Source: Pratylenchus scribneri (lineage: Eukaryota > Nematoda > Chromadorea > Rhabditida > Pratylenchidae). Taken from it: DNA of 64,000 nucleotides. Positions 46,191 to 61,500 of this stretch are shown here, piece after piece. The DNA lies in contig JAQSEB010000112.1 of NCBI GenBank assembly GCA_030063045.1, forward strand, positions 1 through 64,000, in the 5' to 3' direction. The position numbers were made by a program, and so were the translations under genes. The notes beneath the pieces were generated by a model. It made no database searches, was not told the origin of the DNA, and saw only the letters and a program-made list of their open reading frames with translations. The first letter of the stretch is position 1; each line of letters opens with the position of its first letter.

Positions 46191-49100
46191 TGGCCTAGAA
46201 TCTGCCTAAAAAATACTATTAGAAAAGATTGAGAGGAATAATATTAAAATTCCAAAGAGAAATAGCGATTTTAAACTTTTTTTCTAAAAACTCATAGAAA
46301 ATTTCAATTTCAAATATTTCAAATACATGTATGGCCTAGAATCTGCCTAAATACTATTAGAAAAGATTGAGAGGAATAATATTAAAATTCCAAAGAGAAA
46401 TAGCGAATTTAAACTTTTTTTCTAAAAACTCATAGAAAATTTCAATTTCAAATATTTCAAATACATGTATGGCCTAGAATCTGCCTAAAAAAAACTATTA
46501 GAAAAGATTGAGGGGAATTATATTAAAATTCCAAAGAGAAATAGCGATTTTAAACTTTTTTTCTAAAAACTCATAGAAAATTTCAATTTCAAAAATTTCA
46601 AATACATGTATGGCCTAGAATCTGCCTAAAAAATACTATTAGAAAAGATTGAGAGGAATAATATTAAAATTCCAAAGAGAAATAGCGATTTTAAACTTTT
46701 TTTCTAAAAACTCATAGAAAATTTCAATTTCAAATATTTCAAATACATGTATGGCCTAGAATCTGCCTAAAAAATACTATTAGAAAAGATTGAGGGGAAT
46801 AATATTAAAATTCCAAAGAGAAATAGCGATTTTAAACTTTTTTTCTAAAAACTCATAGAAAATTTCAATTTCAAATATTTCAAATACATGTATGGCCTAG
46901 AATCTGCCTAAAAAATACTATTAGAAAAGATTGAGGGGAATAATATTAAAATTCCAAAGAGAAATAGCGATTTTAAACTTTTTTTCTAAAAACTCATAGA
47001 AAATTTCAATTTCAAATATTTCAAATACATGTATGGCCTAGAATCTGCCTACAAAAATACTATTAGAAAAGATTGAGAGGAATAATATTAAAATTCCAAC
47101 GAGAAATAGCGATTTTAAACTTTTTTTCTAAAAACTCATAGAAAATTTCAATTTCAAATATTTCAAATACATGTATGGCCTAGAATCTGCCTAAAAAATA
47201 CTATTAGAAAAGATTGAGAGGAATAATATTAAAATTCCAAAGAGAAATAGCGATTTTAAACTTTTTTTCTAAAAACTCATAGAAAATTTCAATTTCAAAT
47301 ATTTCAAATACATGTATGGCCTAGAATCTGCCTAAAAAATACTATTAGAAAAGATTGAGGGGAATAATATTAAAATTCCAAAGAGAAATAGCGATTTTAA
47401 ACTTTTTTTCTAAAAACTCATAGAAAATTTCAATTTCAAATATTTCAAATACATGTATGGCCTAGAATCTGCCTAAAAAATACTATTAGAAAAGATTGAG
47501 GGGAATAATATTAAAATTCCAAAGAGAAATAACGATTTTAAACTTTTTTTCTAAAAACTCATAGAAAATTTCAATTTCAAATATTTCAAATACATGTATG
47601 GCCTAGAATCTGCCTAAAAAATACTATTAGAAAAGATTGAGGGGAATAATATTAAAATTCCAAAGAGAAATAACGATTTTAAACTTTTTTTCTAAAAACT
47701 CATAGAAAATTTCAATTTCAAATATTTCAAATACATGTATGGCCTAGAATCTGCCTAAAAAATACTATTAGAAAAGATTGAGGGGAATAATATTAAAATT
47801 CCAACGAGAAATAGCGATTTTAAACTTTATTTATAAAACTCATAGAAAATTACAATTTTAAAAATTTCAAATACATGTATGGCCTAGAATCTGCCTAAAA
47901 AATACTATTAGAAAAGATTGAGAGGAATAATATTAAAATTCCAAAGAGAAATAGCGATTTTAAACTTTTTTCTAAAAACTCATAGAAAATTTCAATTTCA
48001 AATATTTCAAATACATATATGGCCTAGAATCTGCCTAAAAAATACTATTAGAAAAGATTGAGGGGAATAATATTAAAATTCCGAAGAGAGATAGCGATTT
48101 TAAACTTTTTTCTAAAAACTCATAGAAAATTACAATTTTAAAAATTTCAAATACATGTATGACCTAGAATCTGCCTAAAAAATACTATTAGAAAAGATTG
48201 AGAGGAATAATATTAAAATTCCAAAGAGAAATAGCGATTTTAAACTTTTTTTCTAAAAACTCATAGAAAATTTCAATTTCAAAAATTTCAAATACATGTA
48301 TGGCCTAGAATCTGCCTAAAAAATACTATTAGAAAAGATTGAGAGGAATAATATTAAAATTCCAAAGAGAAATAGCGATTTTAAACTTTTTTTCTAAAAA
48401 CTCATAGAAAATTTCAATTTCAAATATTTCAAATACATGTATGGCCTAGAATCTGCCTAAAAAATACTATTAGAAAAGATTGAGAGGAATAATATTAAAA
48501 TTCCAAAGAGAAATAGCGATTTTAAACTTTTTTTCTAAAAACTCATAGAAAATTTCAATTTCAAATATTTCAAATACATGTATGGCCTAGAATCTACTTA
48601 AAAAATACTAATAGAAAAGATTGAGGGGAATAATATTAAAATTCCAAAGAGAAATAGCGATTTTAAACTTTTTTTCTGAAAACTCATAGAAAATTTCAAT
48701 TTCAAAAATTTCAAATACATGTATGGCCTAGAATCTGCCTAAAAAATACTATTAGAAAAGATTGAGGGGAATAATATTAAAATTCCGAAGAGAAATAACC
48801 ATTTTAAACTTTTTTTCTGAAAACTCATAGAAAATTTCAATTTCAATATTTTCAAATACATGTATGGCCTAGAATCTGCCTAAAAAAATACTATTAGAAA
48901 AGATTGTGGGGAATAATATTAAAATTCTGAAGAGAAATAACGATTTTAAACTTTTTTTCTTAAAACTCATAGAAAATTTCAATTTCAAATATTTCAAATA
49001 CATGTATGGCCTAGAATCTGCCTAAAAAATACTATTAGAAAAGATTGAGGGGAATAATATTAAAATTCCAACGAGAAATAGCGATTTTAAACTTTATTCT

Positions 49101-49559
49101 TAAAACTCATAGAAAATTACAATTTTAAAAATTTCAAATACATGTATGGCCTAGAATCTGCCTAAAAAATACTAATAGAAAAGATTGAGAGGAATAATAT
49201 TAAAATTCCAAAGAGAAATAGCGATTTTAAACTTTATTCTTAAAACTCATAGAAAATTACAATTTTAAAAATTTCAAATACATGTATGGCCTAGAATCTG
49301 CCTAAAAAATACTATTAGAAAAGATTGAGAGGAATAATATTAAAATTCCAAAGAGAAATAGCGATTTTAAACTTTTTTTCTAAAAACTCATAGAAAATTT
49401 CAATTTCAAATATTTCAAATACATGTATGGCCTAGAATCTGCCTAAAAAATACTATTAGAAAAGATTGAGAGGAATAATATTAAAATTCCAAAGAGAAAT
49501 AGCGATTTTAAACTTTTTTTCTAAAAACTCATAGAAAATTTCAATTTCAAATATTTCAA

Positions 49560-52500
49560 ATACATGTATGGCCTAGAATCTACTTAAAAAATACTAATAG
49601 AAAAGATTGAGGGGAATAATATTAAAATTCCGAAGAGAAATAACCATTTTAAACTTTTTTTTCTGAAAACTCATAGAAAATTTCAATTTCAAAAATTTCA
49701 AATACATGTATGGCCTAGAATCAGCTTAAAAATTACTATTAGAAAAGATTGAGGGGAATAATATTAAAATTCCGAAGAGAAATAACCATTTTAAACTTTT
49801 TTTCTGAAAACTCATAGAAAATTTCAATTTCAATATTTTCAAATACATGTATGGCCTAGAATCTGCCTAAAAAATACTATTAGAAAAGATTGAGGGGAAT
49901 AATATTAAAATTCCAAAGAGAAATAGCGATTTTAAACTTTTTTTCTAAAAACTCATAGAAAATTTCAATTTCAAAAATTTCAAATACATGTATGGCCTAG
50001 AATCTGCCTAAAAAATACTATTAGAAAAGATTGAGAGGAATAATATTAAAATTCCAAAGAGAAATAGCGATTTTAAACTTTTTTTCTTAAAACTCATAGA
50101 AAATTTCAATTTCAAATATTTCAAATACATGTATGGCCTAGAATCTGCCTAGAAAATACTATTAGAAAAGATTGAGGGGAATAATATTAAAATTCCAAAG
50201 AGAAATAGCGATTTTAAACTTTTTTTCTTAAAACTCATAGAAAATTTCAATTTCAAATATTTCAAATACATGTATGGCCTAGAATCTGCCTAAAAAATAC
50301 TATTAGAAAAGATTGAGGAGAATAATATTAAAATTCCAACGAGAAATAGCGATTTTAAACTTTATTCTTAAAACTCATAGAAAATTACAATTTTAAAAAT
50401 TTCAAATACATGTATGGCCTAGAATCTGCCTAAAAAATACTATTAGAAAAGATTGAGAGGAATAATATTAAAATTCCAAAGAGAAATAGCGATTTTAAAC
50501 TTTTTTTCTAAAAACTCATAGAAAATTTCAATTTCAAATATTTCAAATACATGTATGGCCTAGAATCTGCCTAAAAAATACTATTAGAAAAGATTGAGAG
50601 GAATAATATTAAAATTCCAAAGAGAAATAGCGATTTTAAACTTTTTTTCTAAAAACTCATAGAAAATTTCAATTTCAAATATTTCAAATACATGTATGGC
50701 CTAGAATCTGCCTAAAAAATACTATTAGAAAAGATTGAGGGGAATAATATTAAAATTCCAACGAGAAATAGCGATTTTAAACTTTATTCTTAAAACTCAT
50801 AGAAAATTACAATTTTAAAAATTTCAAATACATGTATGGCCTAGAATCTGCCTAAAAAATACTATTAGAAAAGATTGAGAGGAATAATATTAAAATTCCA
50901 AAGAGAAATAGCGATTTTAAACTTTATTCTTAAAACTCATAGAAAATTACAATTTTAAAAATTTCAAATACATGTATGGCCTAGAATCTGCCTAAAAAAT
51001 ACTATTAGAAAAGATTGAGAGGAATAATATTAAAATTCCAAAGAGAAATAGCGATTTTAAACTTTTTTTCTAAAAACTCATAGAAAATTTCAATTTCAAA
51101 TATTTCAAATACATGTATGGCCTAGAATCTGCCTAAAAAATACTATTAGAAAAGATTGAGGGGAATAATATTAAAATTCCAAAGAGAAATAGCGATTTTA
51201 AACTTTTTTTCTTAAAACTCATAGAAAATTTCAATTTCAAATATTTCAAATACATGTATGGCCTAGAATCTGCCTAAAAAATACTATTAGAAAAGATTGA
51301 GGGGAATAATATTAAAATTCCGAAGAGAAATAACCATTTTAAACTTTTTTTCTGAAAACTCATAGAAAATTTCAATTTCAATATTTTCAAATACATGTAT
51401 GGCCTAGAATCTGCCTAAAAAATACTATTAGAAAAGATTGAGGGGAATAATATTAAAATTCCAAAGAGAAATAGCGATTTTAAACTTTTTTTCTAAAAAC
51501 TCATAGAAAATTTCAATTTCAAATATTTCAAATACATGTATGGCCTAGAATCTGCCTAAAAAATACTATTAGAAAAGATTGAGAGGAATAATATTAAAAT
51601 TCCAAAGAGAAATAGCGATTTTAAACTTTTTTTCTAAAAACTCATAGAAAATTTCAATTTCAAATATTTCAAATACATGTATGGCCTAGAATCTGCCTAA
51701 AAAATACTATTAGAAAAGATTGAGGGGAATAATATTAAAATTCCAACGAGAAATAGCGATTTTAAACTTTATTCTTAAAACTCATAGAAAATTACAATTT
51801 TAAAAATTTCAAATACATGTATGGCCTAGAATCTGCCTAAAAAATACTATTAGAAAAGATTGAGAGGAATAATATTAAAATTCCAAAGAGAAATAGCGAT
51901 TTTAAACTTTATTCTTAAAACTCATAGAAAATTACAATTTTAAAAATTTCAAATACATGTATGGCCTAGAATCTGCCTAAAAAATACTATTAGAAAAGAT
52001 TGAGAGGAATAATATTAAAATTCCAAAGAGAAATAGCGATTTTAAACTTTTTTTCTAAAAACTCATAGAAAATTTCAATTTCAAATATTTCAAATACATG
52101 TATGGCCTAGAATCTGCCTAAAAAATACTATTAGAAAAGATTGAAAGGAATAATATTAAAATTCCAAAGAGAAATAGCGATTTTAAATTTTTTTTCTAAA
52201 AACTCATAGAAAATTTCAATTTCAAATATTTCAAATACATGTATGGCCTAGAATCTGCCTAAAAAATACTATTAGAAAAGATTGAGGGGAATAATATTAA
52301 AATTCCAACGAGAAATTGCGATTTTAAACTTTATTCTTAAAACTCATAGAAAATTACAATTTTAAAAATTTCAAATACATGTATGGCCTAGAATCTGCCT
52401 AAAAAATACTATTAGAAAAGATTGAGAGGAATAATATTAAAATTCCAAAGAGAAATAGCGATTTTAAACTTTATTCTTAAAACTCATAGAAAATTACAAT

Positions 52501-55500
52501 TTTAAAAATTTCAAATACATGTATGGCCTAGAATCTGCCTAAAAAATACTATTAGAAAAGATTGAGAGGAATAATATTAAAATTCCAAAGAGAAATAGCG
52601 ATTTTAAACTTTTTTTCTAAAAACTCATAGAAAATTTCAATTTCAAATATTTCAAATACATGTATGGCCTAAAATCTGCCTAAAGAATACTATTAGAAAA
52701 GATTGAGAGGATTAATATTAAAATTCCAAAGAGAAATAACGATTTTAAACTTTTTTCTAAAAACTCATAGAAAATTTCAATTTCAAATATTTCAAATACA
52801 TGTATGGCCTAGAATCTGCCTAAAAAATACTATTAGAAAAGATTGAGGGGAATAATATTAAAATTCCACAGAAAAATAGCGATTTTAAACTTTTTTCTAA
52901 AAACTCATAGAAAATTTCAATTTCAAATATTTCAAATACATGTATGGCCTAGAATCTGCCTAAAAAATACTATTATAAAAGATTGAGAGGAATAATATTA
53001 AAATTCTGAAGAGAAATAACGATTTTAAACTTTTTTTCTAAAAACTCATAGAAAATTTCAATTTCAAATATTTCAAATACATGTATGGCCTAGAATCTGC
53101 CTAAAAAATACTATTAGAAAAGATTGTGGGGAATAATATTAAAATTCTGAAGAGAAATAACGATTTTAAATTTTTTTCTTAAAACTCATAGAAAATTTCA
53201 ATTTCAAATATTTCAAATACATGTATAACCTAGAATCTGCCTAAAAAATACTATAATAAAAGATTGAGAGGAATAATATTAAAATTCTGAAGAGAAATAA
53301 CGATTTTAAACTTTTTTTCTAAAAACTCATAGAAAATTTCAATTTCAAATATTTCAAATACATGTATGGCCTAGAATCTGCCTAAAAAATACTATTAGAA
53401 AAGATTGTGGGGAATAATATTAAAATTCTGAAGAGAAATAACGATTTTAAATTTTTTTCTTAAAACTCATAGAAAATTTCAATTTCAAATATTTCAAATA
53501 CATGTATAACCTAGAATCTGCCTAAAAAATACTATTAGAAAAGATTGAGAGGAATAATATTAAAATTCCAAAGAGAAATAGCGATTTTAAACTTTTTTTC
53601 TAAAAACTCATAGAAAATTTCAATTTCAAATATTTCAAATACATGTATGGCCTAGAATCTGCCTAAAAAATACTATTAGAAAAGATTGAGGGGAATAATA
53701 TTAAAATTCCACAGAAAAATAGCGATTTTAAACTTTTTTTCTTAAAACTCATAGAAAATTTCAATTTCAAATATTTCAAATACATGTATGGCCTAGAATC
53801 TGCCTAAAAAATACTATTAGAAAAGATTGAGGGGAATAATATTAAAATTCCACAGAGAAATTACGATTTTAAACTTTATTCTTAAAACTCATAGAAAATT
53901 TCAATTTCAAATATTTCAAATACATGTATGGCCTAGAATCTGCCTAAAAAATACTATTAGAAAAGATTGAGGGGAATAATATTAAAATTCCACAGAGAAA
54001 TTACGATTTTAAACTTTATTCTTAAAACTCATAGAAAATTTCAATTTCAAATATTTCAAATACATGTATGGCCTAGAATCTACCTAAAAAATACTATTAT
54101 AAAAGATTGAGAGGAATAATATTAAAATTCTGAAGAGAAATAACGATTTTAAACTTTTTTCTAAAAACTCATAGAAAATTTCAATTTCAAATATTTCAAA
54201 TACATGTATGGCCTAGAATCTGCCTAAAAAATACTATTAGAAAAGTTTGTGGGGAATAATATTAAAATTCTGAAGAGAAATAACGATTTTAAATTTTTTT
54301 CTTAAAACTCATAGAAAATTTCAATTTCAAATATTTCAAATACATGTATAACCTAGAATCTGCCTAAAAAATACTATTAGAAAAGATTGAGAGGAATAAT
54401 ATTAAAATTCCAAAGAGAAATAGCGATTTTAAACTTTTTTTCTAAAAACTCATAGAAAATTTCAATTTCAAATATTTCAAATACATGTATGGCCTAGAAT
54501 CTGCCTAAAAAATACTATTAGAAAAGATTGAGAGGAATAATATTAAAATTCCAAAGAGAAATAGCGATTTTAAACTTTTTTTCTAAAAACTCATAGAAAA
54601 TTTCAATTTCAAATATTTCAAATACATGTATGGCCTAGAATCTGCCTAAAAAATACTATTAGAAAAGATTGAGGGGAATAATATTAAAATTCCAACGAGA
54701 AATAGCGATTTTAAACTTTATTCTTAAAACTCATAGAAAATTACAATTTTAAAAATTTCAAATACATGTATGGCCTAGAATCTGCCTAAAAAATACTATT
54801 AGAAAAGATTGAGAGGAATAATATTAAAATTCCAAAGAGAAATAGCGATTTTAAACTTTATTCTTAAAACTCATAGAAAATTACAATTTTAAAAATTTCA
54901 AATACATGTATGGCCTAGAATCTGCCTAAAAAATACTATTAGAAAAGATTGAGAGGAATAATATTAAAATTCCAAAGAGAAATAGCGATTTTAAACTTTT
55001 TTTCTAAAAACTCATAGAAAATTTCAATTTCAAATATTTCAAATACATGTATGGCCTAGAATCTGCCTAAAAAATACTATTAGAAAAGATTGAAAGGAAT
55101 AATATTAAAATTCCAAAGAGAAATAGCGATTTTAAATTTTTTTTCTAAAAACTCATAGAAAATTTCAATTTCAAATATTTCAAATACATGTATGGCCTAG
55201 AATCTGCCTAAAAAATACTATTAGAAAAGATTGAGGGGAATAATATTAAAATTCCAACGAGAAATTGCGATTTTAAACTTTATTCTTAAAACTCATAGAA
55301 AATTACAATTTTAAAAATTTCAAATACATGTATGGCCTAGAATCTGCCTAAAAAATACTATTAGAAAAGATTGAGAGGAATAATATTAAAATTCCAAAGA
55401 GAAATAGCGATTTTAAACTTTATTCTTAAAACTCATAGAAAATTACAATTTTAAAAATTTCAAATACATGTATGGCCTAGAATCTGCCTAAAAAATACTA

Positions 55501-58500
55501 TTAGAAAAGATTGAGAGGAATAATATTAAAATTCCAAAGAGAAATAGCGATTTTAAACTTTTTTTCTAAAAACTCATAGAAAATTTCAATTTCAAATATT
55601 TCAAATACATGTATGGCCTAGAATCTGCCTAAAAAATACTATTAGAAAAGATTGAGAGGAATAATATTAAAATTCCAAACAGAAATAGCGATTTTAAAAT
55701 TTTTTTCTAAAAACTCATAGAAAATTTCAATTTCAAATATTTCAAATACATGTATGGCCTAGAATCTACTTAAAAAATACTAATAGAAAAGATTGAGGGG
55801 AATAATATTAAAATTCCGAAGAGAAATAACCATTTTAAACTTTTTTTCTGAAAACTCATAGAAAATTTCAATTTCAAAAATTTCAAATACATGTATGGCC
55901 TAGAATCAGCTTAAAAATTACTATTAGAAAAGATTGAGGGGAATAATATTAAAATTCCGAAGAGAAATAACCATTTTAAACTTTTTTTCTGAAAACTCAT
56001 AGAAAATTTCAATTTCAATATTTTCAAATACATGTATGGCCTAGAATCTGCCTAAAAAATACTATTAGAAAAGATTGAGTGGAATAATATTAAAATTCCA
56101 AAGAGAAATAGCGATTTTAAACTTTTTTTCTAAAAACTCATAGAAAATTTCAATTTCAAATATTTCAAATACATGTATGGCCTAGAATCTGCCTAAAAAA
56201 TACTATTAGAAAAGATTGAGAGGAATAATAGCGATTTTAAATTTTTTTCTTAAAACTCATAGAAAATTTCAATTTCAAATATTTCAAATACATGTATGGC
56301 CTAGAATCTGCCTAAAAAATACTATTAGAAAAGATTGAGGAGAATAATATTAAAATTCCAACGAGAAATAGCGATTTTAAACTTTTTTTCTAAAAACTCA
56401 TAGAAAATTTCAATTTCAAATATTTCAAATACATGTATGGCCTAGAATCTGCCTAAAAATACTATTAGAAAAGATTGAGAGGAATAATATTAAAATTCCA
56501 AAGAGAAATAGCGATTTTAAACTTTATTCTTAAAACTCATAGAAAATTACAATTTTAAAAATTTCAAATACATGTATGGCCTAGAATCTGCCTAAAAAAT
56601 ACTATTAGAAAAGATTGAGAGGAATAATATTAAAATTCCAACGAGAAATAGCGATTTTAAACTTTATTCTTAAAACTCATAGAAAATTACAATTTTAAAA
56701 ATTTCAAATACATGTATGGCCTAGAATCTGCCTAAAAAATACTATTAGAAAAGATTGAGAGGAATAATATTAAAATTCCAAAGAGAAATAGCGATTTTAA
56801 ACTTTTTTTCTAAAAACTCATAGAAAATTTCAATTTCAAATATTTCAAATACATGTATGGCCTAGAATCTGCCTAAAAAATACTATTAGAAAAGATTGAG
56901 AGGAATAATATTAAAATTCCAAAGAGAAATAGCGATTTTAAACTTTTTTTCTAAAAACTCATAGAAAATTTCAATTTCAAATATTTCAAATACATGTATG
57001 GCCTAGAATCTGCCTAAAAAATACTATTAGAAAAGATTGAGGGGAATAATATTAAAATTCCAACGAGAAATAGCGATTTTAAACTTTATTCTTAAAACTC
57101 ATAGAAAATTACAATTTTAAAAATTTCAAATACATGTATGGCCTAGAATCTGCCTAAAAAATACTATTAGAAAAGATTGAGAGGAATAATATTAAAATTC
57201 CAAAGAGAAATAGCGATTTTAAACTTTATTCTTAAAACTCATAGAAAATTACAATTTTAAAAATTTCAAATACATGTATGGCCTAGAATCTGCCTAAAAA
57301 ATACTATTAGAAAAGATTGAGAGGAATAATATTAAAATTCCAAAGAGAAATAGCGATTTTAAACTTTTTTTCTAAAAACTCATAGAAAATTTCAATTTCA
57401 AATATTTCAAATACATGTATGGCCTAGAATCTGCCTAAAAAATACTATTAGAAAAGATTGAAAGGAATAATATTAAAATTCCAAAGAGAAATAGCGATTT
57501 TAAATTTTTTTTCTAAAAACTCATAGAAAATTTCAATTTCAAATATTTCAAATACATGTATGGCCTAGAATCTGCCTAAAAAATACTATTAGAAAAGATT
57601 GAGGGGAATAATATTAAAATTCCAACGAGAAATTGCGATTTTAAACTTTATTCTTAAAACTCATAGAAAATTACAATTTTAAAAATTTCAAATACATGTA
57701 TGGCCTAGAATCTGCCTAAAAAATACTATTAGAAAAGATTGAGAGGAATAATATTAAAATTCCAAAGAGAAATAGCGATTTTAAACTTTATTCTTAAAAC
57801 TCATAGAAAATTACAATTTTAAAAATTTCAAATACATGTATGGCCTAGAATCTGCCTAAAAAATACTATTAGAAAAGATTGAGAGGAATAATATTAAAAT
57901 TCCAAAGAGAAATAGCGATTTTAAACTTTTTTTCTAAAAACTCATAGAAAATTTCAATTTCAAATATTTCAAATACATGTATGGCCTAGAATCTGCCTAA
58001 AAAATACTATTAGAAAAGATTGAGAGGAATAATATTAAAATTCCAAAGAGAAATAGCGATTTTAAAATTTTTTTCTAAAAACTCATAGAAAATTTCAATT
58101 TCAAATATTTCAAATACATGTATGGCCTAGAATCTGCCTAAAAAATACTATTAGAAAAGATTGAGAGGAATAATATTAAAATTCCAAAGAGAAATAGCGA
58201 TTTTAAACTTTTTTTCTAAAAACTCATAGAAAATTTCAATTTCAAATATTTCAAATACATGTATGGCCTAGAATCTGCCTAAAAAATACTATTAGAAAAG
58301 ATTGAGGGGAATAATATTAAAATTCCAACGAGAAATAGCGATTTTAAACTTTATTCTTAAAACTCATAGAAAATTACAATTTTAAAAATTTCAAATACAT
58401 GTATGGCCTAGAATCTGCCTAAAAAATACTATTAGAAAAGATTGAGAGGAATAATATTAAAATTCCAAAGAGAAATAGCGATTTTAAACTTTATTCTTAA

Positions 58501-61500
58501 AACTCATAGAAAATTACAATTTTAAAAATTTCAAATACATGTATGGCCTAGAATCTGCCTAAAAAATACTATTAGAAAAGATTGAGAGGAATAATAGCGA
58601 CTTTAAACTTTTTTTCTAAAAACTCATAGAAAATTTCAATTTCAAATATTTCAAATACATGTATGGCCTAGAATCTGCCTAAAAAATACTATTAGAAAAG
58701 ATTGAGGAGAATAATATTAAAATTCCAACGAGAAATTGCGATTTTAAACTTTATTCTTAAAACTCATAGAAAATTACAATTTTAAAAATTTCAAATACAT
58801 GTATGGCCTAGAATCTGCCTAAAAAATACTATTAGAAAAGATTGAGAGGAATAATATTAAAATTCCAAAGAGAAATAGCGATTTTAAACTTTATTCTTAA
58901 AACTCATAGAAAATTACAATTTTAAAAATTTCAAATACATGTATGGCCTAGAATCTGCCTAAAAAATACTATTAGAAAAGATTGAGAGGAATAATATTAA
59001 AATTCCAAAGAGAAATAGCGATTTTAAACTTTTTTTCTAAAAACTCATAGAAAATTTCAATTTCAAATATTTCAAATACATGTATGGCCTAGAATCTGCC
59101 TAAAAAATACTATTAGAAAAGATTGAGAGGAATAATATTAAAATTCCAAAGAGAAATAGCGATTTTAAAATTTTTTTCTAAAAACTCATAGAAAATTTCA
59201 ATTTCAAATATTTCAAATACATGTATGGCCTAGAATCTGCCTAAAAAATACTATTAGAAAAGATTGAGAGGAATAATATTAAAATTCCAAAGAGAAATAG
59301 CGATTTTAAACTTTTTTTCTAAAAACTCATAGAAAATTTCAATTTCAAATATTTCAAATACATGTATGGCCTAGAATCTGCCTAAAAAATACTATTAGAA
59401 AAGATTGAGGGGAATAATATTAAAATTCCAACGAGAAATAGCGATTTTAAACTTTATTCTTAAAACTCATAGAAAATTACAATTTTAAAAATTTCAAATA
59501 CATGTATGGCCTAGAATCTGCCTAAAAAATACTATTAGAAAAGATTGAGAGGAATAATATTAAAATTCCAAAGAGAAATAGCGATTTTAAACTTTATTCT
59601 TAAAACTCATAGAAAATTACAATTTTAAAAATTTCAAATACATGTATGGCCTAGAATCTGCCTAAAAAATACTATTAGAAAAGATTGAGAGGAATAATAG
59701 CGACTTTAAACTTTTTTTCTAAAAACTCATAGAAAATTTCAATTTCAAATATTTCAAATACATGTATGGCCTAGAATCTGCCTAAAAAATACTATTAGAA
59801 AAGATTGAGGAGAATAATATTAAAATTCCAACGAGAAATAGCGATTTTAAACTTTTTTTCTAAAAACTCATAGAAAATTTCAATTTCAAATATTTCAAAT
59901 ACATGTATGGCCTAGAATCTGCCTAAAAAATACTATTAGAAAAGATTGAGAGGAATAATATTAAAATTCCAAAGAGAAATAGCGATTTTAAAATTTTTTT
60001 CTAAAAACTCATAGAAAATTTCAATTTCAAATATTTCAAATACATGTATGGCCTAGAATCTGCCTAAAAAATACTATTAGAAAAGATTGAGAGGAATAAT
60101 ATTAAAATTCCAAAGAGAAATAGCGATTTTAAACTTTTTTTCTAAAAACTCATAGAAAATTTCAATTTCAAATATTTCAAATACATGTATGGCCTAGAAT
60201 CTGCCTAAAAAATACTATTAGAAAAGATTGAGAGGAATAATATTAAAATTCCAAAGAGAAATAGCGATTTTAAACTTTATTCTTAAAACTCATAGAAAAT
60301 TACAATTTTAAAAATTTCAAATACATGTATGGCCTAGAATCTGCCTAAAAAATACTATTAGAAAAGATTGAGAGGAATAATATTAAAATTCCAAAGAGAA
60401 ATAGCGATTTTAAACTTTTTTTCTAAAAACTCATAGAAAATTTCAATTTCAAATATTTCAAATACATGTATGGCCTAGAATCTGCCTAAAAAATACTATT
60501 AGAAAAGATTGAGAGGAATAATATTAAAATTCCAAAGAGAAATAGCGATTTTAAAATTTTTTTCTAAAAACTCATAGAAAATTTCAATTTCAAATATTTC
60601 AAATACATGTATGGCCTAGAATCTACTTAAAAAATACTAATAGAAAAGATTGAGGGGAATAATATTAAAATTCCGAAGAGAAATAACCATTTTAAACTTT
60701 TTTTCTGAAAACTCATAGAAAATTTCAATTTCAAAAATTTCAAATACATGTATGGCCTAGAATCAGCTTAAAAATTACTATTAGAAAAGATTGAGGGGAA
60801 TAATATTAAAATTCCGAAGAGAAATAACCATTTTAAACTTTTTTTCTGAAAACTCATAGAAAATTTCAATTTCAATATTTTCTAATACATGTATGGCCTA
60901 GAATCTGCCTAAAAAATACTATTAGAAAAGATTGAGTGGAATAATATTAAAATTCCAAAGAGAAATAGCGATTTTAAACTTTTTTTCTAAAAACTCATAG
61001 AAAATTTCAATTTCAAATATTTCAAATACATGTATGGCCTAGAATCTGCCTAAAAAATACTATTAGAAAAGATTGAGAGGAATAATAGCGACTTTAAACT
61101 TTTTTTCTAAAAACTCATAGAAAATTTCAATTTCAAATATTTCAAATACATGTATGGCCTAGAATCTGCCTAAAAAATACTATTAGAAAAGATTGAGGAG
61201 AATAATATTAAAATTCCAACGAGAAATAGCGATTTTAAACTTTTTTTCTAAAAACTCATAGAAAATTTCAATTTCAAATATTTCAAATACATGTATGGCC
61301 TAGAATCTGCCTAAAAATACTATTAGAAAAGATTGAGAGGAATAATATTAAAATTCCAAAGAGAAATAGCGATTTTAAACTTTATTCTTAAAACTCATAG
61401 AAAATTACAATTTTAAAAATTTCAAATACATGTATGGCCTAGAATCTGCCTAAAAAATACTATTAGAAAAGATTGAGAGGAATAATATTAAAATTCCAAA